NCBI GenBank assembly: GCA_029907285.1
Contig: JARYMD010000176.1
Coordinates: forward strand, 1-8,789
Direction of reading: 5' to 3'
From: Verrucomicrobiota bacterium
GTDB taxonomy: Bacteria; Verrucomicrobiota; Verrucomicrobiia; Limisphaerales; J093
Length of the DNA stretch: 8,789 bases
Below the pieces are notes generated by a model, which was given only the letters and a program-made list of their open reading frames with translations, was not told the DNA's origin and ran no database searches. Positions 1 through 6,795 of the stretch are shown here, one piece after another; the first letter of the stretch is position 1, and each line of letters opens with the position of its first letter. The position numbers and the translations under genes were made by a program.

Positions 1-114
1 TGCCCGTCGCGTTCCGCGCCGCGCAACCATGCCGCTCCACCGCCGATTGTGCTTGCCCTCCGCAAGCTGCGCTTGCTGCGGTCAATCCCAAGCGGCGGTG
101 AGCGCCGCCATTGG
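1..114. repeat. Repeat element copy 1 (right part only)
   Basis: These bases match 3967-4080 with only two differences (78 G against A; 113 G against A). The left end of this copy lies outside the window. Identity ends where the right terminal inverted repeat of the second copy ends (GTGAGCGCCGCCATT, here 98-112), so this is a real element boundary and not chance GC-rich similarity. It contains no credible ORF. Its nature is uncertain: a MITE-like element or an attC-derived structure (see the copy at 3934-4078). Confidence 0.85.
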
Positions 115-242
115 ACTGGGAAACGCAACGCAGATCATAATCGTTGGGCAATAAAGAAAGGGCTTGTCCGTTCTACGGGTAAACCGACTGCATGAAATCA
201 GCCGGAAGCAACTCAAGAACGGTATAAATCAGGAGACACCTA
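113..242 (+). promoter_or_regulatory. Leader of the three-gene operon with strong ribosome binding site
   Basis: This non-coding stretch runs from the repeat to the first gene. AGGAG at 231-235 lies seven bases before the ATG at 243 and is a clear Shine-Dalgarno sequence that fixes that start. A weak promoter candidate is TTGGAC (111-116) and CATAAT (136-141), but the 19-base spacing is long and I give it little weight. The only other structure is the repeat end. Confidence 0.5.
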
Positions 243-1511
243 ATGACCAAAATCACGATCATCCTCACGCTGTTGCTCGGCGTAGCATCCGCATTCAACA
301 TTCAAGCGCAAGACCGTTCGCCTCGGCCGGATAGGGGCCAGGCCAAGTCGCAACGCTACTCCATTGAACAGGCATGCTCGGACAAGGCGCAACTCCACAC
401 CATCGCCTTCAGCGGATTGGCTTTCATTACGGGCGATTTTGGAGCGGACACGTTCCTTCCGCCCGGCAAGGTCTGCGATTTCTTCGGCTTCCAGTATATG
501 CGCGACATCGATGCCGCGCAGAAGGGGCACAATCCGGTATTCCTCAACCGTGTGGCTGGAAATGTCTTGAAAACCCTTACCGACCAGCAGCGAAAGGTGT
601 TTGAAGCAGCAGCCCGCAAGGAAGCGGGGCAGTTGAACGACCTCGCGAAACGGCGGTGGCCGCTGATCAAGGCGTTCCGCCGGCAGTTAACTACGAAATC
701 CCCGTCGGTAAGCCAAGGACTGAACAAGGATGCGGTAATCGGGTATGTGGGCGATCTGTTCGCCACCGACGCCGAGATAAGCTATGCCCGGGCGCAGCTC
801 TTCGCCCTGACCGCCGCGTCGTTGAACGCCGACCAGAAGGCGTTCCTCGCCAAGATGAAATTCGGCGACTTCAACACTTGGCCCGAAGTGGACATGGACG
901 AATACAAACTGCCTCGCGGCACGGAGAAGATGGTAAATGTCGTCTATATGACCTACGCCAGCGAGTTTTTCAGTTGGTATGCCGGTAGCATCGAGGCCGA
1001 CACATACTTCTGTCCCGAGCGCCACGGCACTTACTTCGGCGGGTTCTACATGAAAGATATGCCGGCAATGGGCAAACGCGACTACGATATCAGCACGTCC
1101 CTTACCGGCGACAGCGGTCAGAGTTTTCTCGAACTGCTCACCGCCGAGCAGCGGAAACTCATAACCGCCATTCCAAATCTTCAACGCAAGGCCTTGAAGG
1201 AAGTTGTCGAAGTTCGCCGAGCCATCGCTACCGAACTCCGTAAACCGCTCAGCGGCGGCGTTACCGACAAAGCAAAGGTGCTCGCACTGGGGCGCCGCTA
1301 CGGCGAACTCGATGGCGAGATGTCGTGGTACTACGCCACGGCGTTCGCAAAGGTCAACCAGACTCTGACTGACGAACAGCGGGCTGCGCTGATGAAGTTG
1401 CGCAATCTCGATGGTTACACCAGCGCTCCCGCCTACATCTATTCGGCCCCAGTCCGAGAGGCCGTCGAGTTGCCGGACACCGACTTCTTCTTCAAGGCTC
1501 CCACCCGATGA
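243..1511 (+). CDS. Secreted protein with duplicated LTxxQ-like module, unknown function
   Basis: A 422-aa protein with a signal peptide (hydrophobic residues 5-18, likely cleaved near 22-23 at the QAQ|D region), so it is probably periplasmic. The mature part is an internal tandem duplication, about residues 46-210 and 232-392. Each half has a GADTF/EADTY segment followed by FGFQYMRD (82-89) or FGGFYMKD (265-272), then helices carrying LTDQQR (112-117) and LNADQK (194-199) in half one, and LTAEQR (299-304) and LTDEQR (375-380) in half two. These four motifs resemble the LTxxQ motif of Spy/CpxP-type periplasmic helical proteins, but the rest does not resemble them and I do not assign the family. 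The start is fixed by AGGAG seven bases upstream. Its TGA overlaps the ATG of the next gene (ATGA), so translation is probably coupled with the two phosphoesterases. No enzyme motif is visible. A chaperone-like or binding role is only a guess. Confidence 0.85.
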   Translation: MTKITIILTLLLGVASAFNIQAQDRSPRPDRGQAKSQRYSIEQACSDKAQLHTIAFSGLAFITGDFGADTFLPPGKVCDFFGFQYMRDIDAAQKGHNPVFLNRVAGNVLKTLTDQQRKVFEAAARKEAGQLNDLAKRRWPLIKAFRRQLTTKSPSVSQGLNKDAVIGYVGDLFATDAEISYARAQLFALTAASLNADQKAFLAKMKFGDFNTWPEVDMDEYKLPRGTEKMVNVVYMTYASEFFSWYAGSIEADTYFCPERHGTYFGGFYMKDMPAMGKRDYDISTSLTGDSGQSFLELLTAEQRKLITAIPNLQRKALKEVVEVRRAIATELRKPLSGGVTDKAKVLALGRRYGELDGEMSWYYATAFAKVNQTLTDEQRAALMKLRNLDGYTSAPAYIYSAPVREAVELPDTDFFFKAPTR

Positions 1512-2848
1512 ACGCGAGAAGACTGCTGCCGACACTGTGCCTGGCCGGTGTGCTACTCTCGACCGCGCAGACCTTCGGGCAGGACGATCCCGCGCCCGAG
1601 ATGCTGTTGCTGCTTGGCCGACCAACCGATCACTCAGTGACGGTAAATGTTCTGTCTCCGGCGGACGCCGCGGTTTGCGTTGAGTACGACGGTCGGAAAT
1701 CACCTACGCAGACACTCAAGGCGGGCGTGCCAGCTGAGTTTGATTTGACCGGCTTGAAGCCGAACACGCGCTACATCTACCGGGTTGGTACACAGCAAGG
1801 GACATTCCAGACACAACGCGCTCCCGGAAGCACGTTCACTTTCGGCGTGCAGGGCGATTCCCACCCGGAGCGGGTTGGCAAGATGTTCAATGACCGCCTG
1901 TACGCACAGACACTCCGCAATGTGGCGGACGACGCGCCCGACTTCTACGTCATGATGGGCGACGACTTCAGTATCGAGCGCCTCATTGAACGCCAATTGT
2001 TGAGTCAGTCGGCTGTCGATGCGGTTTATGCCCGGCAACGCCACTTCCTTGGTACGCTCGGGCACTCGACAGCATTGTTCCTTGTCAACGGCAACCACGA
2101 GCAGGCCGCCCGGTGCAATCTCGACGGCACGGCGACGAACTGCGCCGTGCTTGCCGGACGGGCCCGCACCGCCTTCTTTCCGTTGCCGTCCCCCGACGGC
2201 TTCTATACCGGCGACGCAGAGCCGGTAAAGGGTGTCGGCCTGCTCCGCGATTACTATGCGTGGACGTGGGGCGATGCATTGTTCGTGGTGATTGATCCGT
2301 ATTGGCATTCGCCGGTTCCGGTAGACAACAAGACTGGTTCCCGCGAGCACAGCAATGGCAAGGGCAGGAAACGCGACCTTTCGAAGGCTACGCTCGGCGA
2401 AACACAAATCCAGTGGCTGACCAAGACACTGAGCGAGAGCAAGGCACGCTGGAAGTTTGTGTTCGCCCACCACGTCAATGGCACTGGGCGCGGCGGGATT
2501 GAATGCGCTTCGGTCGGCGAATGGGGTGGCAAGATTCATCCATTGTTCGTGAAGACCGGTGTCACCATCTTCTTTCAGGGGCACGACCATCTTTTTGCCC
2601 GGCAGGAACTCGATGGCGTCATCTACCAGTCCTGTCCAAACCCGGCCGACAACACCTATACGGCCTTCAATCGGGATGCCTACCGATCAGGTGATGTACT
2701 GCCGAACTCCGGGCACCTCCGCGTGACGGTTGCGCCCACGAACGTGCGAGTGGATTACGTCCGCTCATTTCTTCCTGGCGACGGCACTAACGGCGCAACA
2801 GCATTCACTTACACCGTGCAAGGGGACACCGGAGGGAGAGTGCCATGA
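1508..2848 (+). CDS. Secreted calcineurin-like metallophosphoesterase with N-terminal Fn3-like domain
   Basis: A 446-aa exported protein (signal peptide about 1-25, ending near TFGQ|D). Residues about 30-105 look like a fibronectin-III/purple-acid-phosphatase N-domain (TGLKPNTRYIYRVG). The catalytic domain follows with the full metallophosphoesterase signature: GDSH (116-119), GDD (151-153), NGNHE (194-198), FAHH (319-322) and QGHDH (357-361). These supply the Asp, Asn and His ligands of a two-metal centre that hydrolyses phosphoesters. The substrate cannot be read from sequence. A cytosine/glycine-rich loop insert (about 200-245) separates the GNHE block from the core strand FVVIDPYW (259-266). 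It is the middle gene of a three-gene operon, with ATGA overlaps on both sides. The downstream gene is a shorter paralogue. A purple acid phosphatase is an alternative label, but the classical PAP tyrosine motif GDxxY is absent. Confidence 0.93.
   Translation: MNARRLLPTLCLAGVLLSTAQTFGQDDPAPEMLLLLGRPTDHSVTVNVLSPADAAVCVEYDGRKSPTQTLKAGVPAEFDLTGLKPNTRYIYRVGTQQGTFQTQRAPGSTFTFGVQGDSHPERVGKMFNDRLYAQTLRNVADDAPDFYVMMGDDFSIERLIERQLLSQSAVDAVYARQRHFLGTLGHSTALFLVNGNHEQAARCNLDGTATNCAVLAGRARTAFFPLPSPDGFYTGDAEPVKGVGLLRDYYAWTWGDALFVVIDPYWHSPVPVDNKTGSREHSNGKGRKRDLSKATLGETQIQWLTKTLSESKARWKFVFAHHVNGTGRGGIECASVGEWGGKIHPLFVKTGVTIFFQGHDHLFARQELDGVIYQSCPNPADNTYTAFNRDAYRSGDVLPNSGHLRVTVAPTNVRVDYVRSFLPGDGTNGATAFTYTVQGDTGGRVP
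2831..2840 (+). promoter_or_regulatory. Strong ribosome binding site for the second phosphoesterase
   Basis: GGAGGGAGAG lies inside the 3' end of the preceding gene, four bases before the tandem ATGATG at 2845. GGAGG has nine-base spacing to the first ATG, and GGGAG has nine-base spacing to the second, so either methionine could be used. With the overlapping stop this points to coupled translation. Confidence 0.7.
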
Positions 2849-3840
2849 TGAAGCTCTTAATAACACTCCTTCTACTTGCTGCTGCCTGCTGCTGCCGCGC
2901 ACAGGACGGACAGGCATTTACCTTCACCATCACCGCCGACTCGCATCTTGACGACCATACGGATCGGGCACTCTATGAACGCGTATTGCGCAGCGCAGCC
3001 GCGGACAAGCCCGTCTTTCATATGGACCTTGGCGATACATTCATGGGTGAGAAGCACACGGACCGTACCGAAACGGCAAAACAATACGCTGACCAGCGCC
3101 GATACTTCGATCTCCTGGGCGTGCCTGTCCATTTGGTAAATGGCAATCATGACGGTGAAGCAGGCCGATACCTCGACGGGACAACGGACAACCTGGCGAT
3201 GTGGGCGCGCTCCATGCGGATGCGCCACTTTCCCGAACCGCTCTCCAAGGACGGGCGCGCCTACTATTCATGGGAGCAAGGCAAGGCGTTGTTCATCGTG
3301 CTCGACCCGTATTGGTTCACCCCGAAGCAGCGCCGCAATGACGACAACTGGACAAGAACGCTGGGCAAGGAACAATACGACTGGCTCAAGCGGACGCTCG
3401 AAACCAGCAAGGCTACATTCAAGTTTGTTTTCATCCACCAACTGGTGGGCGGCCTTGGTCGTGCGGGTCGCGGTGGTGTCGAGTCGGTGCCTTTCTTCGA
3501 GTGGGGCGGCAAGGAGGAGTTCAAAGAGAAGCGCCCCGGTTGGCCGATGCCGATTCACCAACTGCTGGTGACAAACCATGTCAACATACTCTTCCATGGT
3601 CACGATCACCTTTACGCGAAGCAGGATCTCGACGGTATCGTCTATCAATGTGTCCCGCAACCCGGCGCTCCGCGTGCCGGCAAGGAGACGTACAACTACC
3701 GGCAGGGGACAATCCTGCCAAGTTCCGGTTACTTGCGCGTAAGCGTGTCCGACAGTGAAGTCAAGGTGGATTATGTGCGCCCTGATCGCTCTGTAGCCCA
3801 TGCCTACACCGTCGCCCAGAGGGTGCCAATTGATGAATGA
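2845..3840 (+). CDS. Secreted calcineurin-like metallophosphoesterase, shorter paralogue
   Basis: A 331-aa exported protein with a short signal peptide (residues 3-19, ending CCCRAQ|D). The triple Cys at 15-17 after LLAAA could make it a lipoprotein, although the lipobox is imperfect. Metallophosphoesterase motifs in order: ADSH (31-34), LGD (62-64), NGNHD (99-103), FIHQ (196-199) and HGHDH (251-255). It lacks the Fn3-like N-domain of its upstream neighbour but is otherwise a close paralogue, sharing blocks such as LDPYWFTP, a QYDWLKRTLETSKATFKFVF-type helix-strand and HDHLYAKQDLDG. The second position of the fourth motif is Gln where the neighbour has His (HQ against HH), which may alter metal binding or substrate choice. 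The start ATGATG overlaps the preceding TGA. The stop at 3838-3840 is two bases before an attC-like hairpin. It is the last gene of the operon. The substrate is unknown. Confidence 0.93.
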   Translation: MMKLLITLLLLAAACCCRAQDGQAFTFTITADSHLDDHTDRALYERVLRSAAADKPVFHMDLGDTFMGEKHTDRTETAKQYADQRRYFDLLGVPVHLVNGNHDGEAGRYLDGTTDNLAMWARSMRMRHFPEPLSKDGRAYYSWEQGKALFIVLDPYWFTPKQRRNDDNWTRTLGKEQYDWLKRTLETSKATFKFVFIHQLVGGLGRAGRGGVESVPFFEWGGKEEFKEKRPGWPMPIHQLLVTNHVNILFHGHDHLYAKQDLDGIVYQCVPQPGAPRAGKETYNYRQGTILPSSGYLRVSVSDSEVKVDYVRPDRSVAHAYTVAQRVPIDE

Positions 3841-3842
3841 TG

Positions 3843-3914
3843 GCCCAATCATGCCCTGCACACGGACGGGGATTCCGCTGCGCTCCATCCCCGCCGGTGA
3901 GGGCCACGTTGCGC
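3843..3914 (+). repeat. Probable degenerate attC site (attC0)
   Basis: This imperfect hairpin begins two bases after the stop of the phosphoesterase gene. The R''-like box is GCCCAAT (3843-3849; AAT in place of AAC) and the R'-like box is GTTGCGC (3908-3914). The arms GCCCTGCACACGGACGGGGAT (3853-3873, read with extrahelical g, a, a) and ATCCCCGCCGGTGAGGGC (3887-3904) pair over 18 bases. All unpaired bases are in the left arm, and the first is a G at the same place (CTgCAC) as in attC4. This is the design of integron attC sites. The departures from RYYYAAC/GTTRRRY make it less certain than the four downstream sites. Confidence 0.5.
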
Positions 3915-3935
3915 GGACGCGAAGCGTCCGCGCAA
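3909..3935. repeat. Perfect 12-bp palindrome with GAA loop
   Basis: TTGCGCGGACGC, GAA, GCGTCCGCGCAA: two perfect 12-base arms around a three-base loop. It starts at the TT of the GTT in the attC-like site and ends in the first two bases of the 15-base inverted repeat. There is no following T-run, so it is not a typical intrinsic terminator. Confidence 0.75.
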
Positions 3936-4078
3936 TGGCGGCGCTCACTTCGTTCCGCGGCCTGCTTGCCCGTCGCGTTCCGCGCCGCGCAACCATGCCG
4001 CTCCACCGCCGATTGTGCTTGCCCTCCGCAAGCTGCGCTTGCTACGGTCAATCCCAAGCGGCGGTGAGCGCCGCCATT
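3934..4078. repeat. 145-bp element with 15-bp terminal inverted repeats (copy 2)
   Basis: AATGGCGGCGCTCAC (3934-3948) and GTGAGCGCCGCCATT (4064-4078) are perfect reverse complements bounding 115 bases without a credible gene. The right 112 bases recur at 1-112 with one difference (base 4044). The inner edge CGGTGAG and the seven-base distance to the terminal ATT mimic the L' and R' arrangement of attC4 (CGGTGAG, seven bases, GTT). Here, however, the arms pair perfectly and lack the extrahelical G. It could be a MITE or REP-like element, or an attC that has become a perfect palindrome. No target duplication is obvious. Confidence 0.8.
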
Positions 4079-4086
4079 AGCCTGCC

Positions 4087-5196
4087 ATGACGCCGCGCTA
4101 CATACTCAGCACGTTGCTGGTTCTCGCTGTTGGGAGCTTCGCCCGTTGGGTGGCTTTTGCCCAAGCGCCGGAGGTCATTCTCCGTCCCTCATCGCAGCCA
4201 CCGCAGTATGTCGCTTTGAGTGTCCGCCCCTACTCGACTGCTTGGGTCTTGCTGGAGGCTTCATCGGATTTGGCGAGTTGGCAGCCTGTCGTCAATTTGC
4301 TGACCACCAACAGCAGCGGCCCGTTTGTGGATTATCCTCCGACCAATTCCATCGCGCGCTTCTACCGAGTTCGTCGGCCCGGGGTCAGTGCCGCAGAGGC
4401 TTTGAGTTTGTGGCAGGCCGTCCGGCCTGCTCGTTACCAGTATCTGTTTCAGAACACGAAGCTGGATGCCGGCGGGATTGTCTGGGCAGGCATCGTGGCC
4501 ATCTCCAATGGCGTGAAGACCGTCTCGGGTGTGACCGCCAACGGTTTTCCGACCACGACGTTTGACCCCGCAGATTTTCTGACACCGGAGGAGTTGTTCA
4601 CGCTCGTTGCGAGCGTGGAGTTGCAGGGCGTGAAGCTGGCACACGTCGCCTATGACCAGCAGTGGAGTTTCCCCGCCAGCGTTGTCGTCGTTTCCAGCAC
4701 GCCCAGCCCGATTAGCGATTACCGTATGTCGGAGTTTCTAGATTTGTCAGTGGCTGGTGGGCAGGCTAACAAGGTCACTGGAGCGAATCCCGCCCGCTGG
4801 GCGGGATCGCTCAGTTCTGACGTTGGACCAAATCAAACGGACAACGACGACTATGAAAACGACGACTGTATTCTCGACTGCAATGTTGCTGGTTCTCTTC
4901 GCGAACCAGCAAACGGCTTACGCCATCGAAGACCTCCGGCTCCAGATTCAGGGCACCGATGCTGTCCTGTCTTGGCCGAGTATCGAGGGCGAAACGTTCA
5001 TTGTCCGGTATCGGCCCCGCTTGGACGAGGCTCATCCGTGGACGCTTCTCACCAACGACTATTCCGCCGCTACCGGCACCAACCGCACCACGTTCACCCA
5101 TGTCGGAATGGTCGAGTATCCTGTTGCCGGTGGAGGCGGCAGCGGTGGTGGCGGCAATCCGCCCCTTCTGGAGGGAGCTTCCACAGGCCAAGATGA
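4087..5196 (+). CDS. Secreted DUF6174-like protein; ORF reads through attC1 without a stop
   Basis: The genuine part is about 225 aa, up to the attC site at 4764. It has a signal peptide (residues about 5-26, FAQA|P), then a short beta domain (about 29-98) of the type common in Verrucomicrobiota (LLEASSDLASW ... RFYRVRRP). Residues 101-205 resemble DUF6174: LWQAVRPARYQYLFQ, a VAISNGVKTVSG strand, then GFPTTTFDPADFLTPEELF and VAYDQQWSFPASV. That family is small, exported and of unknown function. The stop is missing, so the frame continues through attC1 (about 22 codons) and then out of frame across the first 344 bases of the next gene. The Arg- and Cys-rich tail after about residue 226 is not a real domain. 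The TAA inside the attC R'' box (4767-4769) is one frame away, so a one-base indel would restore termination there. No Shine-Dalgarno is visible. The ATG lies only eight bases after the repeat element. Confidence 0.7.
   Translation: MTPRYILSTLLVLAVGSFARWVAFAQAPEVILRPSSQPPQYVALSVRPYSTAWVLLEASSDLASWQPVVNLLTTNSSGPFVDYPPTNSIARFYRVRRPGVSAAEALSLWQAVRPARYQYLFQNTKLDAGGIVWAGIVAISNGVKTVSGVTANGFPTTTFDPADFLTPEELFTLVASVELQGVKLAHVAYDQQWSFPASVVVVSSTPSPISDYRMSEFLDLSVAGGQANKVTGANPARWAGSLSSDVGPNQTDNDDYENDDCILDCNVAGSLREPANGLRHRRPPAPDSGHRCCPVLAEYRGRNVHCPVSAPLGRGSSVDASHQRLFRRYRHQPHHVHPCRNGRVSCCRWRRQRWWRQSAPSGGSFHRPR
4764..4828 (+). repeat. Integron attC recombination site (attC1)
   Basis: A 65-base imperfect hairpin. 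R'' is GGCTAAC (4764-4770) and R' is GTTGGAC (4822-4828, a perfect GTTRRRY). L'' ACTGgAGCG (4777-4785) pairs with L' CGCTCAGT (4808-4815) apart from one extrahelical G. Six-base unpaired spacers lie on both sides. The inner stem TCCCGCCC (4788-4795) / GGGCGGGA (4799-4806) has a three-base loop. Eighteen bases (AACAAGGTCACTGGAGCG) are identical to attC2. Recombination by the integrase would occur between G4822 and T4823. Confidence 0.9.
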
Positions 5197-6787
5197 CAGC
5201 GATACAGACAAGACTGAATGGCCTCCGTTGCCACCCGCGCCGTGGGATGCGCGTTGGTTTCGGGATCCGAAAGATCAAGGCGAGGAAGCCACGACCGAGA
5301 GCGGCGGCGAGGTTCCGTTGGGAGCGATTGGCTTTTATCAAGTGGTGCGACACGGGGTTCATTTCATCGGCTTGACCAACGGGATGCAGTTGACTGGCGC
5401 GGTTGGCCTGCCCATCGAGGTGGGGCATCCGGAGGGGGAACTATTGCATGTGACCATCATGATTGATGACTATGGCACTGAGGCCGCGGCGATGCTCAAG
5501 CCGCCGTTCCCAACGCCGTTTCTCTATTTCACCCTGGACACGCGGTTGTTGAGCAACGGTGTCCACACCATCCAAGCGGAAGCAACGTGGATGGTGCACC
5601 CGGCCAATCCGGACCCGGCGGCGCTGGTCGACATCGCCAGCCCGGTGATGGAGATCGAAGTGTTCAACGAAATTTCCTTCCCAAATTGGTCATTCCACTT
5701 TGGGGAGCTTTACGACTCCCTGCTGATCAACGCGGTTTCGGCGCACCCGGAAGTGGATTGGGAGGTGGCCATCTTCGACAGCCAGAACCAGTATGTGGGC
5801 AGTTTCTTCGGGCACACAACCGACGGACAGATTCGGGCGGTGTGGAACCTGATTGATCCGTTCGGGGTGCGGCGGGACGATCCGTGGTTTGATGCCGACA
5901 TCTACACCATGTGGGAGGGTGGCGAGGCGGTCGCCTCTGCTCCCGGTTCCCAGGCAGAGGTGCGCATGGTTTACCGCTCACGCTCTTCCGGCGGGGCCGG
6001 CTTGGAATCCGGCGGCACGGCCGCGACAACTCCACCTAAGTTCAAAAGCTTCGACCAATGGCCCACGCAAGGAAACTGGGTTGTCGCCAACCAACAGGCA
6101 TTTGACCAGTTCATCGATCATGACCTCCTTGACCAGATGACCGACAACTTCGTCGGTGCGGCGGAGAGCCGGGGATACACGGTGTTTCCTCTGGACCGTC
6201 CGCCCGGGGAAGCGTTACGGCTTCACGTCGGGCCACCACACGACCCGACCAACGACTGGAACACTCTGCGTGTTGCGTTAATCGAGCCTTCGGCACGCAA
6301 CTTCTATTATTTTGGTCATGGCGGTAAGAACCAGATCGGGTCGGGGACGGATGCCTGGACACACATCTCTGCCACGCAGCTTTACAGCGCTCTGGCAACC
6401 GCCAATCCAAACGCCGCCAATCGCCATGCCTATCGGTATGTCTTCTGCGATGGCTGCGAAACCGCGGCGGGGGATCTACCTTTGGCCTTCGGAATTCCGA
6501 AGAAAAAGGTTATGCGGTTGAATGATTTCTTGGATGACGGGCGGCGGCCGTGTGCTTTCATGGGCTGGTCCAAAACCAAATGGATCGGACTTGTTGGGAA
6601 GTACGTCTGGCATGACCACGTCAACTTCATTACACACCTTCAGTACGAATGGATTGAACAGGGCAAGACGCTCAGGCAGGCGGCCAAGGACGCGGCAGAA
6701 TATCCTGATGCATCTGAGGTAAATATCAGCAATCTCAAGATTTATGGCTATGATCAGTTGCGATATCACGAGTACAACCAACCATAG
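4853..6787 (+). CDS. Secreted multidomain protein with C-terminal caspase-fold/CHAT-like domain
   Basis: A 644-aa protein starting at ATG 4853 (MKTTTVFSTAMLLVLF), which gives a clean signal peptide cut after AYA (22-24). The upstream GTG at 4757 would translate attC1 and is rejected. Residues 25-90 form a short beta domain (AVLSWPSIEGETFIVRYRP). Residues 92-150 are a Gly-rich, acidic and Pro-rich linker. Residues 155-270 form an Ig-like region, and about 275-350 resemble a FlgD-type Ig module (WEVAIFDSQNQYVGSFFGHT ... WNLIDPFG). The C-terminal part (about 410-644) has the caspase-fold dyad layout: YYFGHGG with H489-G490, and VFCDGCETA with C535, 46 residues later. The latter resembles the ACETG block of CHAT proteases. 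The Cys-His pair suggests an exported cysteine peptidase, but the target is unknown. It is the first gene of a two-gene cassette. Its stop overlaps the ribosome binding site of the next gene. Confidence 0.85.
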   Translation: MKTTTVFSTAMLLVLFANQQTAYAIEDLRLQIQGTDAVLSWPSIEGETFIVRYRPRLDEAHPWTLLTNDYSAATGTNRTTFTHVGMVEYPVAGGGGSGGGGNPPLLEGASTGQDDSDTDKTEWPPLPPAPWDARWFRDPKDQGEEATTESGGEVPLGAIGFYQVVRHGVHFIGLTNGMQLTGAVGLPIEVGHPEGELLHVTIMIDDYGTEAAAMLKPPFPTPFLYFTLDTRLLSNGVHTIQAEATWMVHPANPDPAALVDIASPVMEIEVFNEISFPNWSFHFGELYDSLLINAVSAHPEVDWEVAIFDSQNQYVGSFFGHTTDGQIRAVWNLIDPFGVRRDDPWFDADIYTMWEGGEAVASAPGSQAEVRMVYRSRSSGGAGLESGGTAATTPPKFKSFDQWPTQGNWVVANQQAFDQFIDHDLLDQMTDNFVGAAESRGYTVFPLDRPPGEALRLHVGPPHDPTNDWNTLRVALIEPSARNFYYFGHGGKNQIGSGTDAWTHISATQLYSALATANPNAANRHAYRYVFCDGCETAAGDLPLAFGIPKKKVMRLNDFLDDGRRPCAFMGWSKTKWIGLVGKYVWHDHVNFITHLQYEWIEQGKTLRQAAKDAAEYPDASEVNISNLKIYGYDQLRYHEYNQP

Positions 6788-6791
6788 GAGG
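6786..6791 (+). promoter_or_regulatory. Consensus ribosome binding site overlapping the upstream stop
   Basis: AGGAGG overlaps the TAG stop (6785-6787) of the caspase-like gene and sits four bases before the ATG at 6796. It is the strongest Shine-Dalgarno in the array and fits co-translation within one cassette. The first genes of the cassettes have none. Confidence 0.8.
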
Positions 6792-6795
6792 CGCT

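Noticed and set aside
1..114. CRISPR array or tRNA in the repeat-rich parts
   Set aside because: Only two distant copies, no regular spacers, and no cloverleaf or tRNA-like segments seen.
687..1703. Long minus-strand ORF of 338 codons opposite the first gene
   Set aside because: It is a high-GC shadow with no motif. The + strand has a signal peptide, a ribosome binding site and an internal repeat.
1700..2590. Long minus-strand ORF of 296 codons opposite the first phosphoesterase
   Set aside because: The + frame holds all metallophosphoesterase motifs. The minus frame shows none.
4788..4806. GC-rich stem-loop as intrinsic terminator
   Set aside because: There is no U-tract after the stem, and the hairpin is the core of attC1.
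4757..4852. GTG start at 4757 extending the caspase-like protein by 32 residues
   Set aside because: The extension translates attC1 and would hide the signal peptide that begins at ATG 4853.
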